A stretch of 64,000 nucleotides of DNA from Streptomyces spiralis (GTDB taxonomy: Bacteria > Actinomycetota > Actinomycetes > Streptomycetales > Streptomycetaceae). Positions 49,912 to 59,067 of this stretch are shown here, piece by piece. Where the stretch lies: NCBI RefSeq assembly GCF_014654675.1, contig NZ_BNBC01000025.1, positions 1 to 64,000 on the forward strand, in the 5' to 3' direction. Below the pieces are notes generated by a model. That model had not been told where the DNA came from and did no database searches. It worked only from the letters and a program-made list of their open reading frames with translations. The position numbers were made by a program, and so were the translations under genes. Every line of letters starts with the position of its first letter. Position 1 is the stretch's first letter.

Positions 49912-52900
49912 ATGCGTACGCCGCGCCAGCCGTCCCAGCACTCCGCGAACGGCCGAAACTGGTCGTTCATGGATGCTCGCCCTGCTGCGCAGGGTATGTA
50001 CGACCCCCGCAACGAGCACGACGCCTGCGGCGTCGGCTTCGTGGCCACCCTCACCGGCGAGGCGAGCCACACGCTGGTCGAGCAGGCACTCACGGTTCTG
50101 CGCAACCTGGAGCACCGCGGCGCCACCGGTTCCGAGCCCGACTCCGGCGACGGTGCCGGCCTGCTCTCCCAGGTGCCCGACGCGTTCCTGCGTGAGGTGG
50201 CCGGATTCGAGCTGCCCGCCGCCGGCTCCTACGCCGTCGGTATCGCCTTCCTCCCCGAGGACGGCGCCGCGGACGCCGTCTCACAGATCGAGACGATCGC
50301 GGCCGACGAGGGCCTGACCGTCCTCGGCTGGCGCGAGGTCCCCGTCGCCCCCGAGCTGCTCGGCGCCACCGCCCGCTCCACGATGCCCGTCTTCCGCCAG
50401 CTGTTCGTCGCCGACGGCGTCAGCGAGGGCATCGCCCTGGACCGCAAGGCGTTCGTGCTGCGCAAGCGCGCCGAGCGCGAGGCCGGCGTCTACTTCCCGT
50501 CGCTGTCCGCGCGCACCCTCGTCTACAAGGGCATGCTCACCACCGGCCAGCTGGAGCCGTTCTTCCCGGACCTGTCCGACCGCCGCTTCGCGTCCGCGAT
50601 CGCGCTCGTCCACTCCCGGTTCTCCACCAACACCTTCCCGAGCTGGCCGCTCGCCCACCCCTACCGCTTCGTCGCGCACAACGGCGAGATCAACACCGTC
50701 AAGGGCAACCGCAACTGGATGGTCGCCCGCGAGTCCCAGCTCGCCTCCGACCTCTTCGGGGGCAAGGACAACCTGGAGCGGATCTTCCCGATCTGCACCC
50801 CGGACGCCTCCGACTCCGCCTCCTTCGACGAGGTCCTGGAGCTGCTCCACCTCGGCGGCCGCTCCCTGCCGCACTCCGTGCTGATGATGATCCCGGAGGC
50901 GTGGGAGAACCACGACTCCATGGACCCGGCCCGCCGCGCCTTCTACGGCTACCACTCCACGATGATGGAGCCCTGGGACGGTCCCGCCTGCGTCTGTTTC
51001 ACCGACGGCACCCAGGTCGGCGCCGTCCTCGACCGCAACGGCCTGCGCCCCGGCCGCTACTGGGTCACCGACGACGGCCTCGTCGTCCTCGGCTCCGAGG
51101 TCGGCGTCCTCGACATCGACCCGGCCAAGGTCGTCCGCAAGGGCCGCCTGCAGCCCGGCCGCATGTTCCTCGTGGACACCGCCGAGCACCGCATCATCGA
51201 GGACGACGAGATCAAGGCGACCCTCGCCGCCGAGCAGCCGTACGCCGAGTGGCTGGAGGCCGGCGAGATCGAGCTGGGCGACCTGCCCGAGCGCGAGCAC
51301 ATCGTCCACACCCACGCCTCGGTCACCCGCCGCCAGCAGACCTTCGGCTACACCGAGGAGGAGCTGCGCGTCATCCTCGCGCCGATGGCCAAGGCCGGCG
51401 CCGAGCCGATCGGCTCCATGGGCACCGACTCGCCGATCGCCGCGCTCTCCGAGCGCCCGCGGCTGCTCTTCGACTACTTCACCCAGCTGTTCGCCCAGGT
51501 CACCAACCCGCCGCTGGACGCCATCCGCGAGGAACTGGTCACCTCCCTGCGCAGCTCGCTGGGCCCCTCGGGCAACCTGCTGGAGCCGACCGCGGCCTCC
51601 TGCCGCAGCGTCGTCCTGCCCTTCCCGGTGATCGACAACGACGAGCTGGCCAAGCTCATCCACATCAACGCCGACGGCGACATGCCCGGCTTCAAGGCCG
51701 CGACCCTGTCCGGCCTGTACCGGGTCTCCGGCGGCGGTGACGCCCTCGCCGCCCGCATCGACGAGATCTGCGCCGAGGCGGACGCCGCCATCGACAACGG
51801 CGCCCGGCTGATCGTCCTGTCCGACCGCCACTCCGACGCCGAGCACGCGCCGATCCCGTCGCTGCTGCTCACTGCGGCCGTCCACCACCACCTCATCCGC
51901 ACCAAGCAGCGCACCCACGTGGGCCTGCTGGTCGAGGCCGGCGACGTCCGCGAGGTCCACCACGTCGCCCTGCTCATCGGCTACGGCGCCGCCGCGGTCA
52001 ACCCCTACCTGGCGATGGAGTCCGTCGAGGACCTGGTCCGCGCGGGCACCTTCCTCCCGGGCATCGAGCCCGAGAAGGCCATCCGCAACCTGATCTACGC
52101 CCTCGGCAAGGGCGTGCTGAAGGTCATGTCCAAGATGGGCATCTCCACCGTCGCCTCCTACCGCGGCGCCCAGGTCTTCGAGGCCGTCGGCCTGGACGAG
52201 ACCTTCGTGGAGAAGTACTTCAACGGCACCACCACCAAGATCGGCGGCGTCGGCATCGACGTCATCGCCAAGGAGGTCGCCGCCCGTCACGCCAAGGCCT
52301 ACCCCGCCTCCGGCATCGCCCCGGCGCACCGCGCGCTGGAGATCGGCGGCGAGTACCAGTGGCGCCGCGAGGGCGAGCCGCACCTGTTCGACCCGGAGAC
52401 GGTCTTCCGCCTCCAGCACTCCACGCGCACCGGCCGCTTCGACATCTTCAAGAAGTACACCTCGCGCGTGAATGAGCAGTCCGAGCGCCTGATGACGCTG
52501 CGCGGCCTGTTCGGCTTCAAGTCCGACCGGCAGCCGATCCCGGTCGAGGAGGTCGAGCCGGTCTCCTCGATCGTCAAGCGGTTCTCCACGGGCGCCATGT
52601 CGTACGGCTCCATCTCCAGGGAGGCGCACGAGACCCTCGCCATCGCCATGAACCAGCTGGGCGGCAAGTCCAACACCGGTGAGGGCGGCGAGGACCCCGA
52701 GCGCCTGTACGACCCGGCCCGGCGCAGCGCGATCAAGCAGGTGGCCTCCGGCCGCTTCGGCGTGACCTCCGAGTACCTGGTCAACTCCGACGACATCCAG
52801 ATCAAGATGGCCCAGGGCGCCAAGCCCGGCGAGGGCGGCCAGCTGCCCGGCCACAAGGTGTACCCGTGGGTGGCGAAGACCCGGCACTCGACGCCGGGCG

Positions 52901-54507
52901 TGGGCCTCATCTCCCCGCCGCCGCACCACGACATCTACTCCATCGAGGACCTGGCCCAGCTCATCCACGACCTGAAGAACGCCAACCCGCAGGCCCGCAT
53001 CCACGTGAAGCTGGTCTCCGAGGTCGGCGTCGGCACGGTCGCGGCCGGTGTCTCCAAGGCCCACGCGGACGTCGTCCTGATCTCCGGCCACGACGGCGGC
53101 ACGGGCGCCTCCCCGCTGACCTCGCTCAAGCACGCCGGCGGCCCCTGGGAGCTCGGCCTGGCCGAGACCCAGCAGACCCTGCTGCTCAACGGCCTGCGCG
53201 ACCGCATCGTCGTGCAGACCGACGGCCAGCTGAAGACCGGCCGCGACGTCGTCATCGCCGCGCTGCTGGGCGCCGAGGAGTTCGGCTTCGCCACCGCACC
53301 CCTCGTCGTCTCCGGCTGCGTGATGATGCGCGTGTGCCACCTGGACACCTGCCCGGTCGGCATCGCGACCCAGAACCCGGTGCTGCGCGAGCGGTTCTCC
53401 GGCAAGGCCGAGTACGTGGTGAACTTCTTCCAGTTCATCGCCGAGGAGGTCCGCGAACTCCTGGCCGAGCTGGGCTTCCGCTCCATCGAGGAGGCCGTCG
53501 GCCACGCCGAGATCCTCGACGTCACCCGCGCCGTGAACCACTGGAAGGCGCAGGGCCTGGACCTGGACCCGCTCTTCCACGTGCCCGAGCTGCCCGAGGG
53601 CGCCGTGCGCCACCAGGTGGTCGCCCAGGACCACGGCCTGGAGAAGGCGCTCGACAACGAGCTGATCAAGCTCGCCGCCGACGCCCTGGCCGCGCCCGGC
53701 GCCACCGAGGCCCAGCCGGTGCGCGCCCAGGTCGCCATCCGCAACATCAACCGCACGGTCGGCACCATGCTCGGCCACGAGGTGACCAAGAAGTTCGGTG
53801 GCGCGGGCCTGCCCGACGACACCATCGACATCACCTTCACCGGCTCCGCCGGCCAGTCCTTCGGCGCCTTCGTCCCGCGCGGCATCACGCTGCGCCTGGA
53901 GGGCGACGCCAACGACTACGTCGGAAAGGGCCTCTCCGGCGGCCGGATCGTGGTCCGCCCGGACCGCGCGGCCGACCACCTCGCCGAGTACAGCGTCATC
54001 GCGGGCAACACCCTCGCCTACGGCGCCACCGGCGGCGAGATGTTCCTGCGCGGCAAGACCGGTGAGCGCTTCTGCGTGCGCAACTCCGGCGCACTGGTCG
54101 TCTCCGAGGGCGTGGGCGACCACGGCTGCGAGTACATGACCGGCGGTCACGCGGTCGTCCTCGGCGAGACCGGCCGCAACTTCGCGGCGGGCATGTCCGG
54201 TGGCATCGCCTACGTCATCGACCTCGACCGCGACAACGTCAACGTCGGCAACCTCGACGCGATCGAGGCGCTCGACGAGACGGACAAGCAGTGGCTGCAC
54301 GAGGTGGTGCGCCGCCACCAGGAGGAGACGGGCTCCACCGTCGCCGAGAAGCTGCTCGCCGAGTGGGACACGGCCGTCGAGCGCTTCAGCAAGATCATTC
54401 CCAGCACGTACAAGGCAGTGCTCGCCGCCAAGGACGCCGCCGAGCGAGCCGGTCTGTCCGAGACCGAGATCACCGAGAAGATGATGGAGGCGGCGATCAA
54501 TGGCTGA
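49912..54507 (+). CDS. gltB: Glutamate synthase (NADPH) large subunit
   Basis: A 1531-aa enzyme that makes glutamate from glutamine and 2-oxoglutarate. After a 38-residue propeptide, Cys39 in EHDACGVGF is the N-terminal nucleophile of the amidotransferase domain. The central domain and the FMN synthase domain follow, with GEGGQLPGHKVYPWVA, SGHDGGTGASP and the 3Fe-4S ligands in CVMMRVCHLDTCPVG. The C-terminal GXGXG beta-helix (GGRIVVRP, GGEMFLRG) ends the protein. ATG 49912 has GGGAGAG upstream. It overlaps gltD by 8 bp. Confidence 0.97.
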   Translation: MRTPRQPSQHSANGRNWSFMDARPAAQGMYDPRNEHDACGVGFVATLTGEASHTLVEQALTVLRNLEHRGATGSEPDSGDGAGLLSQVPDAFLREVAGFELPAAGSYAVGIAFLPEDGAADAVSQIETIAADEGLTVLGWREVPVAPELLGATARSTMPVFRQLFVADGVSEGIALDRKAFVLRKRAEREAGVYFPSLSARTLVYKGMLTTGQLEPFFPDLSDRRFASAIALVHSRFSTNTFPSWPLAHPYRFVAHNGEINTVKGNRNWMVARESQLASDLFGGKDNLERIFPICTPDASDSASFDEVLELLHLGGRSLPHSVLMMIPEAWENHDSMDPARRAFYGYHSTMMEPWDGPACVCFTDGTQVGAVLDRNGLRPGRYWVTDDGLVVLGSEVGVLDIDPAKVVRKGRLQPGRMFLVDTAEHRIIEDDEIKATLAAEQPYAEWLEAGEIELGDLPEREHIVHTHASVTRRQQTFGYTEEELRVILAPMAKAGAEPIGSMGTDSPIAALSERPRLLFDYFTQLFAQVTNPPLDAIREELVTSLRSSLGPSGNLLEPTAASCRSVVLPFPVIDNDELAKLIHINADGDMPGFKAATLSGLYRVSGGGDALAARIDEICAEADAAIDNGARLIVLSDRHSDAEHAPIPSLLLTAAVHHHLIRTKQRTHVGLLVEAGDVREVHHVALLIGYGAAAVNPYLAMESVEDLVRAGTFLPGIEPEKAIRNLIYALGKGVLKVMSKMGISTVASYRGAQVFEAVGLDETFVEKYFNGTTTKIGGVGIDVIAKEVAARHAKAYPASGIAPAHRALEIGGEYQWRREGEPHLFDPETVFRLQHSTRTGRFDIFKKYTSRVNEQSERLMTLRGLFGFKSDRQPIPVEEVEPVSSIVKRFSTGAMSYGSISREAHETLAIAMNQLGGKSNTGEGGEDPERLYDPARRSAIKQVASGRFGVTSEYLVNSDDIQIKMAQGAKPGEGGQLPGHKVYPWVAKTRHSTPGVGLISPPPHHDIYSIEDLAQLIHDLKNANPQARIHVKLVSEVGVGTVAAGVSKAHADVVLISGHDGGTGASPLTSLKHAGGPWELGLAETQQTLLLNGLRDRIVVQTDGQLKTGRDVVIAALLGAEEFGFATAPLVVSGCVMMRVCHLDTCPVGIATQNPVLRERFSGKAEYVVNFFQFIAEEVRELLAELGFRSIEEAVGHAEILDVTRAVNHWKAQGLDLDPLFHVPELPEGAVRHQVVAQDHGLEKALDNELIKLAADALAAPGATEAQPVRAQVAIRNINRTVGTMLGHEVTKKFGGAGLPDDTIDITFTGSAGQSFGAFVPRGITLRLEGDANDYVGKGLSGGRIVVRPDRAADHLAEYSVIAGNTLAYGATGGEMFLRGKTGERFCVRNSGALVVSEGVGDHGCEYMTGGHAVVLGETGRNFAAGMSGGIAYVIDLDRDNVNVGNLDAIEALDETDKQWLHEVVRRHQEETGSTVAEKLLAEWDTAVERFSKIIPSTYKAVLAAKDAAERAGLSETEITEKMMEAAING

Positions 54508-55963
54508 CCCGAAGGGCTTCCTGAACCACGGCCGCGAGGTCGCCAAGACCCGTCCCGTCGGTGAGCGCGTCAAGGACTGGAACGAGGTCTACGTCCCCGG
54601 CTCCCTGCTGCCGATCATCTCCAAGCAGGCCAGCCGCTGCATGGACTGCGGCATCCCGTTCTGCCACAACGGCTGTCCGCTCGGGAACCTGATCCCCGAG
54701 TGGAACGACTACGCCTACCGCGAGGACTGGACCGCCGCCTCCGAGCGGCTGCACGCCACGAACAACTTCCCGGAGTTCACCGGCCGCCTGTGCCCGGCTC
54801 CGTGCGAGTCGGCGTGTGTGCTCGGCATCAACCAGCCACCGGTCACCATCAAGAACGTCGAGGTCTCCATCATCGACAAGGCGTGGGAGGCCGGGGGCGT
54901 CGCCCCGCAGGTTCCCGAGCGCCTGTCCGGCAAGACCGTCGCCGTCATCGGCTCGGGCCCGGCGGGCCTGGCCGCCGCCCAGCAGCTCACCCGGGCCGGC
55001 CACACCGTCGCCGTCTACGAGCGCGCCGACCGCATCGGAGGCCTGCTCCGCTACGGCATCCCCGAGTTCAAGATGGAGAAGCGGCACATCAACCGCCGTA
55101 TCGAGCAGATGCGCGCGGAGGGCACCCGCTTCCGCACCGGCGTCGAGATCGGCCGCGACATCAAGGCGGCCGACCTGAAGAAGCGCTACGACGCGGTCGT
55201 CATCGCCGCCGGCGCCACGACCGCCCGCGACCTGCCGGTGCCGGGCCGCGAGCTCAAGGGCATCTACCAGGCGATGGAGTACCTGCCCCTGGCCAACAAG
55301 GTCCAGGAGGGTGACTACGTCACCGCGCCCATCTCGGCCGAGGGCAAGCACGTCGTCGTCATCGGCGGCGGTGACACCGGCGCGGACTGCGTGGGCACCG
55401 CCCACCGCCAGGGCGCGGCCTCCGTCACCCAGCTGGAGATCATGCCCCGCCCGAACGACGAGCGGCACCCCACCAACCAGCCCTGGCCGACCTTCCCGAT
55501 CCTGTACAAGGTCACCTCGGCCCACGAGGAGGGCGGCGAGCGGATCTACGCCGCCTCCACCACCCACTTCGAGGGCGACGAGGACGGCAATGTGCAGTGG
55601 CTGCACCTGGCCGAGGTCGAGTTCGTCGACGGCAAGCTGACCCAGAAGCCGGGCACCGAACGCAAGATCCCCGCCCAGCTGGTCACCCTCGCCATGGGCT
55701 TCACCGGCACCGACCGGGTCAACGGCCTGGTCGAGCAGTTCGGCCTGGAACTCGACGAACGCGGTAACATCGCCCGCGACGCCGACTTCCAGACCAACGT
55801 GCCGGGTGTCTTCGTCGCCGGTGACGCCGGCCGCGGCCAGTCGCTCATCGTGTGGGCGATCGCCGAGGGCCGCTCGGCCGCCCGCGGCGTCGACCGCCAC
55901 CTGACCGGCGCCAGCGACCTGCCGGCCCCGATCCGCCCGACGGACCGCGCGCTGATGGTCTGA
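54500..55963 (+). CDS. gltD: Glutamate synthase small subunit
   Basis: A 487-aa FAD-dependent subunit that delivers electrons from NADPH to GltB. The N-terminal Cys clusters CMDCGIPFCHNGCPLGN and CPAPCESACV bind Fe-S centres. The FAD site is VAVIGSGPAGLAAAQQL and the NADPH site is VVVIGGGDTGADCVG; GVFVAGDAGRGQSL closes the FAD domain. ATG 54500 has GGAGG upstream inside gltB. A hairpin follows the stop by 48 bp. Confidence 0.97.
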   Translation: MADPKGFLNHGREVAKTRPVGERVKDWNEVYVPGSLLPIISKQASRCMDCGIPFCHNGCPLGNLIPEWNDYAYREDWTAASERLHATNNFPEFTGRLCPAPCESACVLGINQPPVTIKNVEVSIIDKAWEAGGVAPQVPERLSGKTVAVIGSGPAGLAAAQQLTRAGHTVAVYERADRIGGLLRYGIPEFKMEKRHINRRIEQMRAEGTRFRTGVEIGRDIKAADLKKRYDAVVIAAGATTARDLPVPGRELKGIYQAMEYLPLANKVQEGDYVTAPISAEGKHVVVIGGGDTGADCVGTAHRQGAASVTQLEIMPRPNDERHPTNQPWPTFPILYKVTSAHEEGGERIYAASTTHFEGDEDGNVQWLHLAEVEFVDGKLTQKPGTERKIPAQLVTLAMGFTGTDRVNGLVEQFGLELDERGNIARDADFQTNVPGVFVAGDAGRGQSLIVWAIAEGRSAARGVDRHLTGASDLPAPIRPTDRALMV

Positions 55964-56011
55964 CACGCGGTCACGAAAGAACGTCCCGTACAACGGCGTA
56001 CGGAACACAGT

Positions 56012-56057
56012 CGGCGCCTGCCCGCCCGTCCCCGACCGGACACGAGGGCAGGCGCCG
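56012..56057 (+). terminator. Terminator of gltBD
   Basis: A 12-bp stem (CGGCGCCTGCCC / GGGCAGGCGCCG) with a 22-nt loop lies about 48 bp after gltD. Confidence 0.75.
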
Positions 56058-56138
56058 TCGCATGTCGTCGCACGTCCCGGAAACCGTACGAGCCCTCACC
56101 GGCGTCCCCGTCCCCGACCGACAGGGGAGGAGCGGGAC

Positions 56139-56870
56139 ATGGCCGCGATCAGCCTGAGCAAGGTGGAGGAGACCGCGCCCGCGCTGGTCAGCCTCTACAA
56201 GAGCGCGGGGGCCTCGCTCGTCGAGCACGGCCTCGAGGAGCAGCAGGCCGCCGTGTACCTCGTGCTCGACCACTCCGGCTCCATGAGGCCGTACTACCGC
56301 GACGGCAGCGTGCAGGCGCTCGCCGACCGGGTGCTGTCGCTCTCCGCGCATCTCGACGACGACGGGCGCGTCCCGGTGGTGTTCTTCTCCACGGACGTCG
56401 ACGCCGTCGGTGAGATCGCCCTCGACGACCACCAGGACAGCATCCGGCGCATGGCGGCCGGCCTCGGCCACATGGGCCGCACCAACTACGAGGCCGCCAT
56501 GGACGCCGTGATCGACCACTACCTCGACTGCGGCGCCACGGACCCGGCCCTGGTCGTCTTCCAGACCGACGGCGCCCCCTCCAGCAGGACCGCCGCCGAA
56601 CGCCACCTGTGCAAGGCCGCGAAGCTTCCCCTCTTCTGGCAGTTCGTGGGCTTCGGCAGCGCCCGCAGCCACCAGTTCGACTTCCTGCGCAGACTCGACG
56701 AACTGGCGGTGCCGGGCAGACGTGTCGTCGACAACGCGGGCTTCTTCCCCGCCGGCCGCGATCCGCGGCGCCTGTCCGACGCCGCGCTGTACGACCGCCT
56801 CCTCGCCGAGTTCCCGCTGTGGCTGGCGGCGGCCCGCGCGCAGGGCATCGTCGCACAGGCGGAGCCGTGA
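56139..56870 (+). CDS. vWA-domain protein (TerF-like)
   Basis: A 243-aa cytoplasmic protein with a von Willebrand A fold. The MIDAS metal motif is DHSGSM (Asp44, Ser46, Ser48), supported by a Thr in MGRTNYEAAM and the Asp in VVFQTDGAPS. The pattern matches the vWA domain found in TerF and tellurite/toxic-cation-resistance proteins, often a stress-response scaffold. No other ter gene is adjacent. ATG 56139 has AGGGGAGGAG upstream. Convergent with the metalloprotease gene, only 4 bp apart. Confidence 0.85.
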   Translation: MAAISLSKVEETAPALVSLYKSAGASLVEHGLEEQQAAVYLVLDHSGSMRPYYRDGSVQALADRVLSLSAHLDDDGRVPVVFFSTDVDAVGEIALDDHQDSIRRMAAGLGHMGRTNYEAAMDAVIDHYLDCGATDPALVVFQTDGAPSSRTAAERHLCKAAKLPLFWQFVGFGSARSHQFDFLRRLDELAVPGRRVVDNAGFFPAGRDPRRLSDAALYDRLLAEFPLWLAAARAQGIVAQAEP

Positions 56871-56874
56871 CCTC

Positions 56875-57774
56875 CTACGTGTCGCACTCCAGCACCGTCC
56901 GGCACAGCGCACACCGCGCACGCATCCGGCCTCGCACCGGCACCCTGATCCGCTGATGGCAGGTCGGGCAGGGGAACGACACCCGCAGCGGCTCCGGCCC
57001 CGACGACGTGAAGGAGTACGACGCTTCCGGCGCGGCCAGCGGCCCCCGGCCGAGCTCCTGGGCGTGCCGCCGGTCCCGGGCGTAGCGGCGCCGGCCTGCC
57101 CAGCCGGCGGCCGTCAGCGGCGGCTGCTGCCCGTCACGGCGGGCCCGGGCCAGCCCCTTCTCATACGCCTCGTAGCCCTGCGGGCTGGTGAACCACGTCG
57201 AAGGGTCCTCACCGAAGAACAACGCCCGCTTGGCCAGGACGTACCCGAACTCCTCCGGCGTGAGATAGCCGAGCTTCTGGGAGGACGTGCCGTGCTCCCG
57301 GAAGGCGTCCAGCAGCAGCCAGCCCGCACCCAGGTACGTCGCCGCCGTGTCCGTGAGGATCTCGTTGTCCCGCAGACCGGGGAACGACAGATCCAGGCGG
57401 TGCAGATAGACGTGCATCACCTCGTGCGCCAGGGCCGCGCCGATGTCCTGCCGATGGGTGCGGAAACGGTCGTTCAGCTCGACGAAGTACTCGGGGCCCG
57501 ACGTCAGCTCCACGTTCGCCGCGTGCTGCATCTCCCTGAAGCTGACGATCAGCCGCGCGTCCGGCAGCCGGTAGTGGCGCACCATCTCGCGTGCCACCCG
57601 CTGGGCACCCAGATGCAGATCGTCGGTGTCGCAGAACGCCACGTCGGCCGGGGCCACACTGGTCGCGAACGTCTGGACGGTGTCGTACGAGAGCCGCTTG
57701 TACAGCGCCGTGATCGCGGCGCGCACCGTCTCCAGATGCGGGAAACCGTGCTTGACCGGTCCGTCGTCCGCCAC
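56875..57774 (-). CDS. Putative zinc metalloprotease with C-terminal zinc ribbon
   Basis: A 299-aa protein with the active-site motif AHEVMHVYLH (His117, Glu118, His121) and a downstream acidic candidate ligand in NEILTDTAATYLG, as in gluzincin-like peptidases. The C-terminus holds CPTC and CALC pairs, a likely zinc ribbon. No signal peptide is seen, so it is cytoplasmic. I cannot name a family with certainty. GTG 57774 has GGGGGTG about 6 nt upstream. It is divergent from aroQ. Confidence 0.72.
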   Translation of the reverse strand: MADDGPVKHGFPHLETVRAAITALYKRLSYDTVQTFATSVAPADVAFCDTDDLHLGAQRVAREMVRHYRLPDARLIVSFREMQHAANVELTSGPEYFVELNDRFRTHRQDIGAALAHEVMHVYLHRLDLSFPGLRDNEILTDTAATYLGAGWLLLDAFREHGTSSQKLGYLTPEEFGYVLAKRALFFGEDPSTWFTSPQGYEAYEKGLARARRDGQQPPLTAAGWAGRRRYARDRRHAQELGRGPLAAPEASYSFTSSGPEPLRVSFPCPTCHQRIRVPVRGRMRARCALCRTVLECDT

Positions 57775-57858
57775 GTCCGCACCCCCAAAGACGCCATGAA
57801 CCCTTCCACTCTATGCACAGCGGACACCGCGCGGACGGAACCGGGCGGTCCGGCCCCG

Positions 57859-57864
57859 TAAGGT
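57859..57864 (+). promoter_or_regulatory. -10 element TAAGGT for leaderless chorismate mutase gene
   Basis: TAAGGT ends 8 nt before ATG 57873. Confidence 0.5.
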
Positions 57865-57872
57865 GGACCCCC

Positions 57873-58223
57873 ATGACCATCAGCAGCACCGGTACCGGCG
57901 ACGTCGACCCCGCCGTCCTCAGCGAACTCGCACGCCTGCGCGACAGCATCGACAACATCGACGCCGCCGTCGTCCACATGCTCGCCGAGCGGTTCAAGGC
58001 GACCCAGCAGGTCGGCCACCTCAAGGCCGCCCACCAGCTCCCGCCCGCCGACCCGGACCGCGAGGGCCGCCAGATCGCCCGCCTGCGCGCACTCGCCGAG
58101 GACGCCAAACTCGACCCGGCGTTCGCCGAGAAGTTCCTCAACTTCATCATCGCCGAGGTCATCCGCCACCACGAACGCATCGCCGAGAAGTCCGCCAACG
58201 GCGACCCCACCCCGACGATCTGA
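57873..58223 (+). CDS. aroQ: Chorismate mutase, AroQ class
   Basis: A 116-aa all-helical enzyme that turns chorismate into prephenate for Phe and Tyr. LARLRDSIDNIDAAVVHMLAERFKATQQVGHLKA carries the conserved Arg and Lys residues, and the C-terminal helix IAEVIRHHERI completes the fold. It is not fused to prephenate dehydratase. ATG 57873 follows TAAGGT by 8 nt, without a ribosome site. It competes with TrpE for chorismate. Downstream lies an 844-bp repeat-filled gap. Confidence 0.92.
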   Translation: MTISSTGTGDVDPAVLSELARLRDSIDNIDAAVVHMLAERFKATQQVGHLKAAHQLPPADPDREGRQIARLRALAEDAKLDPAFAEKFLNFIIAEVIRHHERIAEKSANGDPTPTI

Positions 58224-59054
58224 CCCCACCCCACCCCACGACACCGCCCGCCCCGCCGAGTCTCCAGGCGCGCGGGAGCAAATCCCGTGCGGGACCGCCC
58301 CTGCGGATGTGGCGGTTCCTGTGGGTGGGGGAGCCGGCGCCGGCGCCGAGGATGTTCGGCTCCGGGGCGGGCGCGCTGCTCGTGTGGGGTCGTCCGTGCG
58401 GTGGTGGAGGTCCCTGTGGGTCGGGGAGCCGGCGCCGCGCGGGGGGATGTTCGATCCCCGGCGGGAGGGTGCTCGTGTGGGGTAGGTCGTCCGTGCGGTG
58501 ATGGAGGTCCCTGTGCGTGGGGGAGTCGGCGACTGCGCGGCGACGACTGGCTCTCGCGCGGGATCGGCGCTCGTCCGGGACCGGCCTCCGGCACGGCCCC
58601 GGAGCCCCCGCGCGTGGGGCCGCCCTCGCGGTCGCGGGGCCCGTGTGCGCGGGAAGTCGGCATCGGCGCGCGGAGGGCCGGATCGCGCGTAGGACCGGGC
58701 ATCCCGCACGGACGCCGCCCCCGGCCCGTGCAGGGACGGGTCGCGTGCCTGCGAGGCCCCGTACGCAGGGAGGGGCCGTGTGTCTGCGAGGCCCCGTGGG
58801 CAGGGAGGGGGCGCGTACTGTGCCAGGCCCCGTGCGCGGGGACGGGCCGCGTGCCCTGCCGAGCCCCCGTGCGCAGGGACGGACGTGTGCGCTGCTGGAC
58901 TCGGCGCGCATGGGTCGTGCCGTGTGCCCTGCCGGGGCCCCTGCGCAGAGACGGGCCGCGCGGGTGTGGGGCGTGGGTCGTGTCGGGTTTCGTGCGGGGG
59001 AGTGCCCCGGTGGTGGTGCCCGGAACCCCCTCGTGCCCTGACCGTGGTATCAGG
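58224..59054 (+). repeat. Tandem-repeat-filled gap between aroQ and pepN
   Basis: No credible gene. Two repeat families fill it. The first has a unit of about 96 bp at 58314-58408, 58409-58505 and a decayed third copy at 58506-58580 (GGTCCCTGTGGGTCGGGGAG at the head). Copies 1 and 2 each contain a small inverted repeat (GGAGCCG...CGGCTCC; GGGGAT...ATCCCC). The second has a unit of 35-37 bp with core GCGCAGGGACGGGCCGCGTG, repeated about five times between 58728 and 58955. The plus strand is very G-rich throughout. Confidence 0.7.
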
Positions 59055-59060
59055 CACCAT
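59055..59060 (+). promoter_or_regulatory. -10-like CACCAT for leaderless pepN
   Basis: CACCAT ends 7 nt before ATG 59068 and overlaps an alternative ATG at 59059. Confidence 0.45.
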
Positions 59061-59067
59061 GGCGTCC

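Noticed and set aside
50281..54573. A very long open frame antisense to gltB (about 1430 codons)
   Set aside because: It mirrors gltB through third-position GC bias, has no family motif, and gltB is unambiguous. Similar antisense frames over dnaE, hisD and trpE were rejected for the same reason.
58287..59050. Arg/Gly-rich open frames in the aroQ-pepN gap
   Set aside because: They follow the tandem repeats, have low-complexity products and lack start signals.
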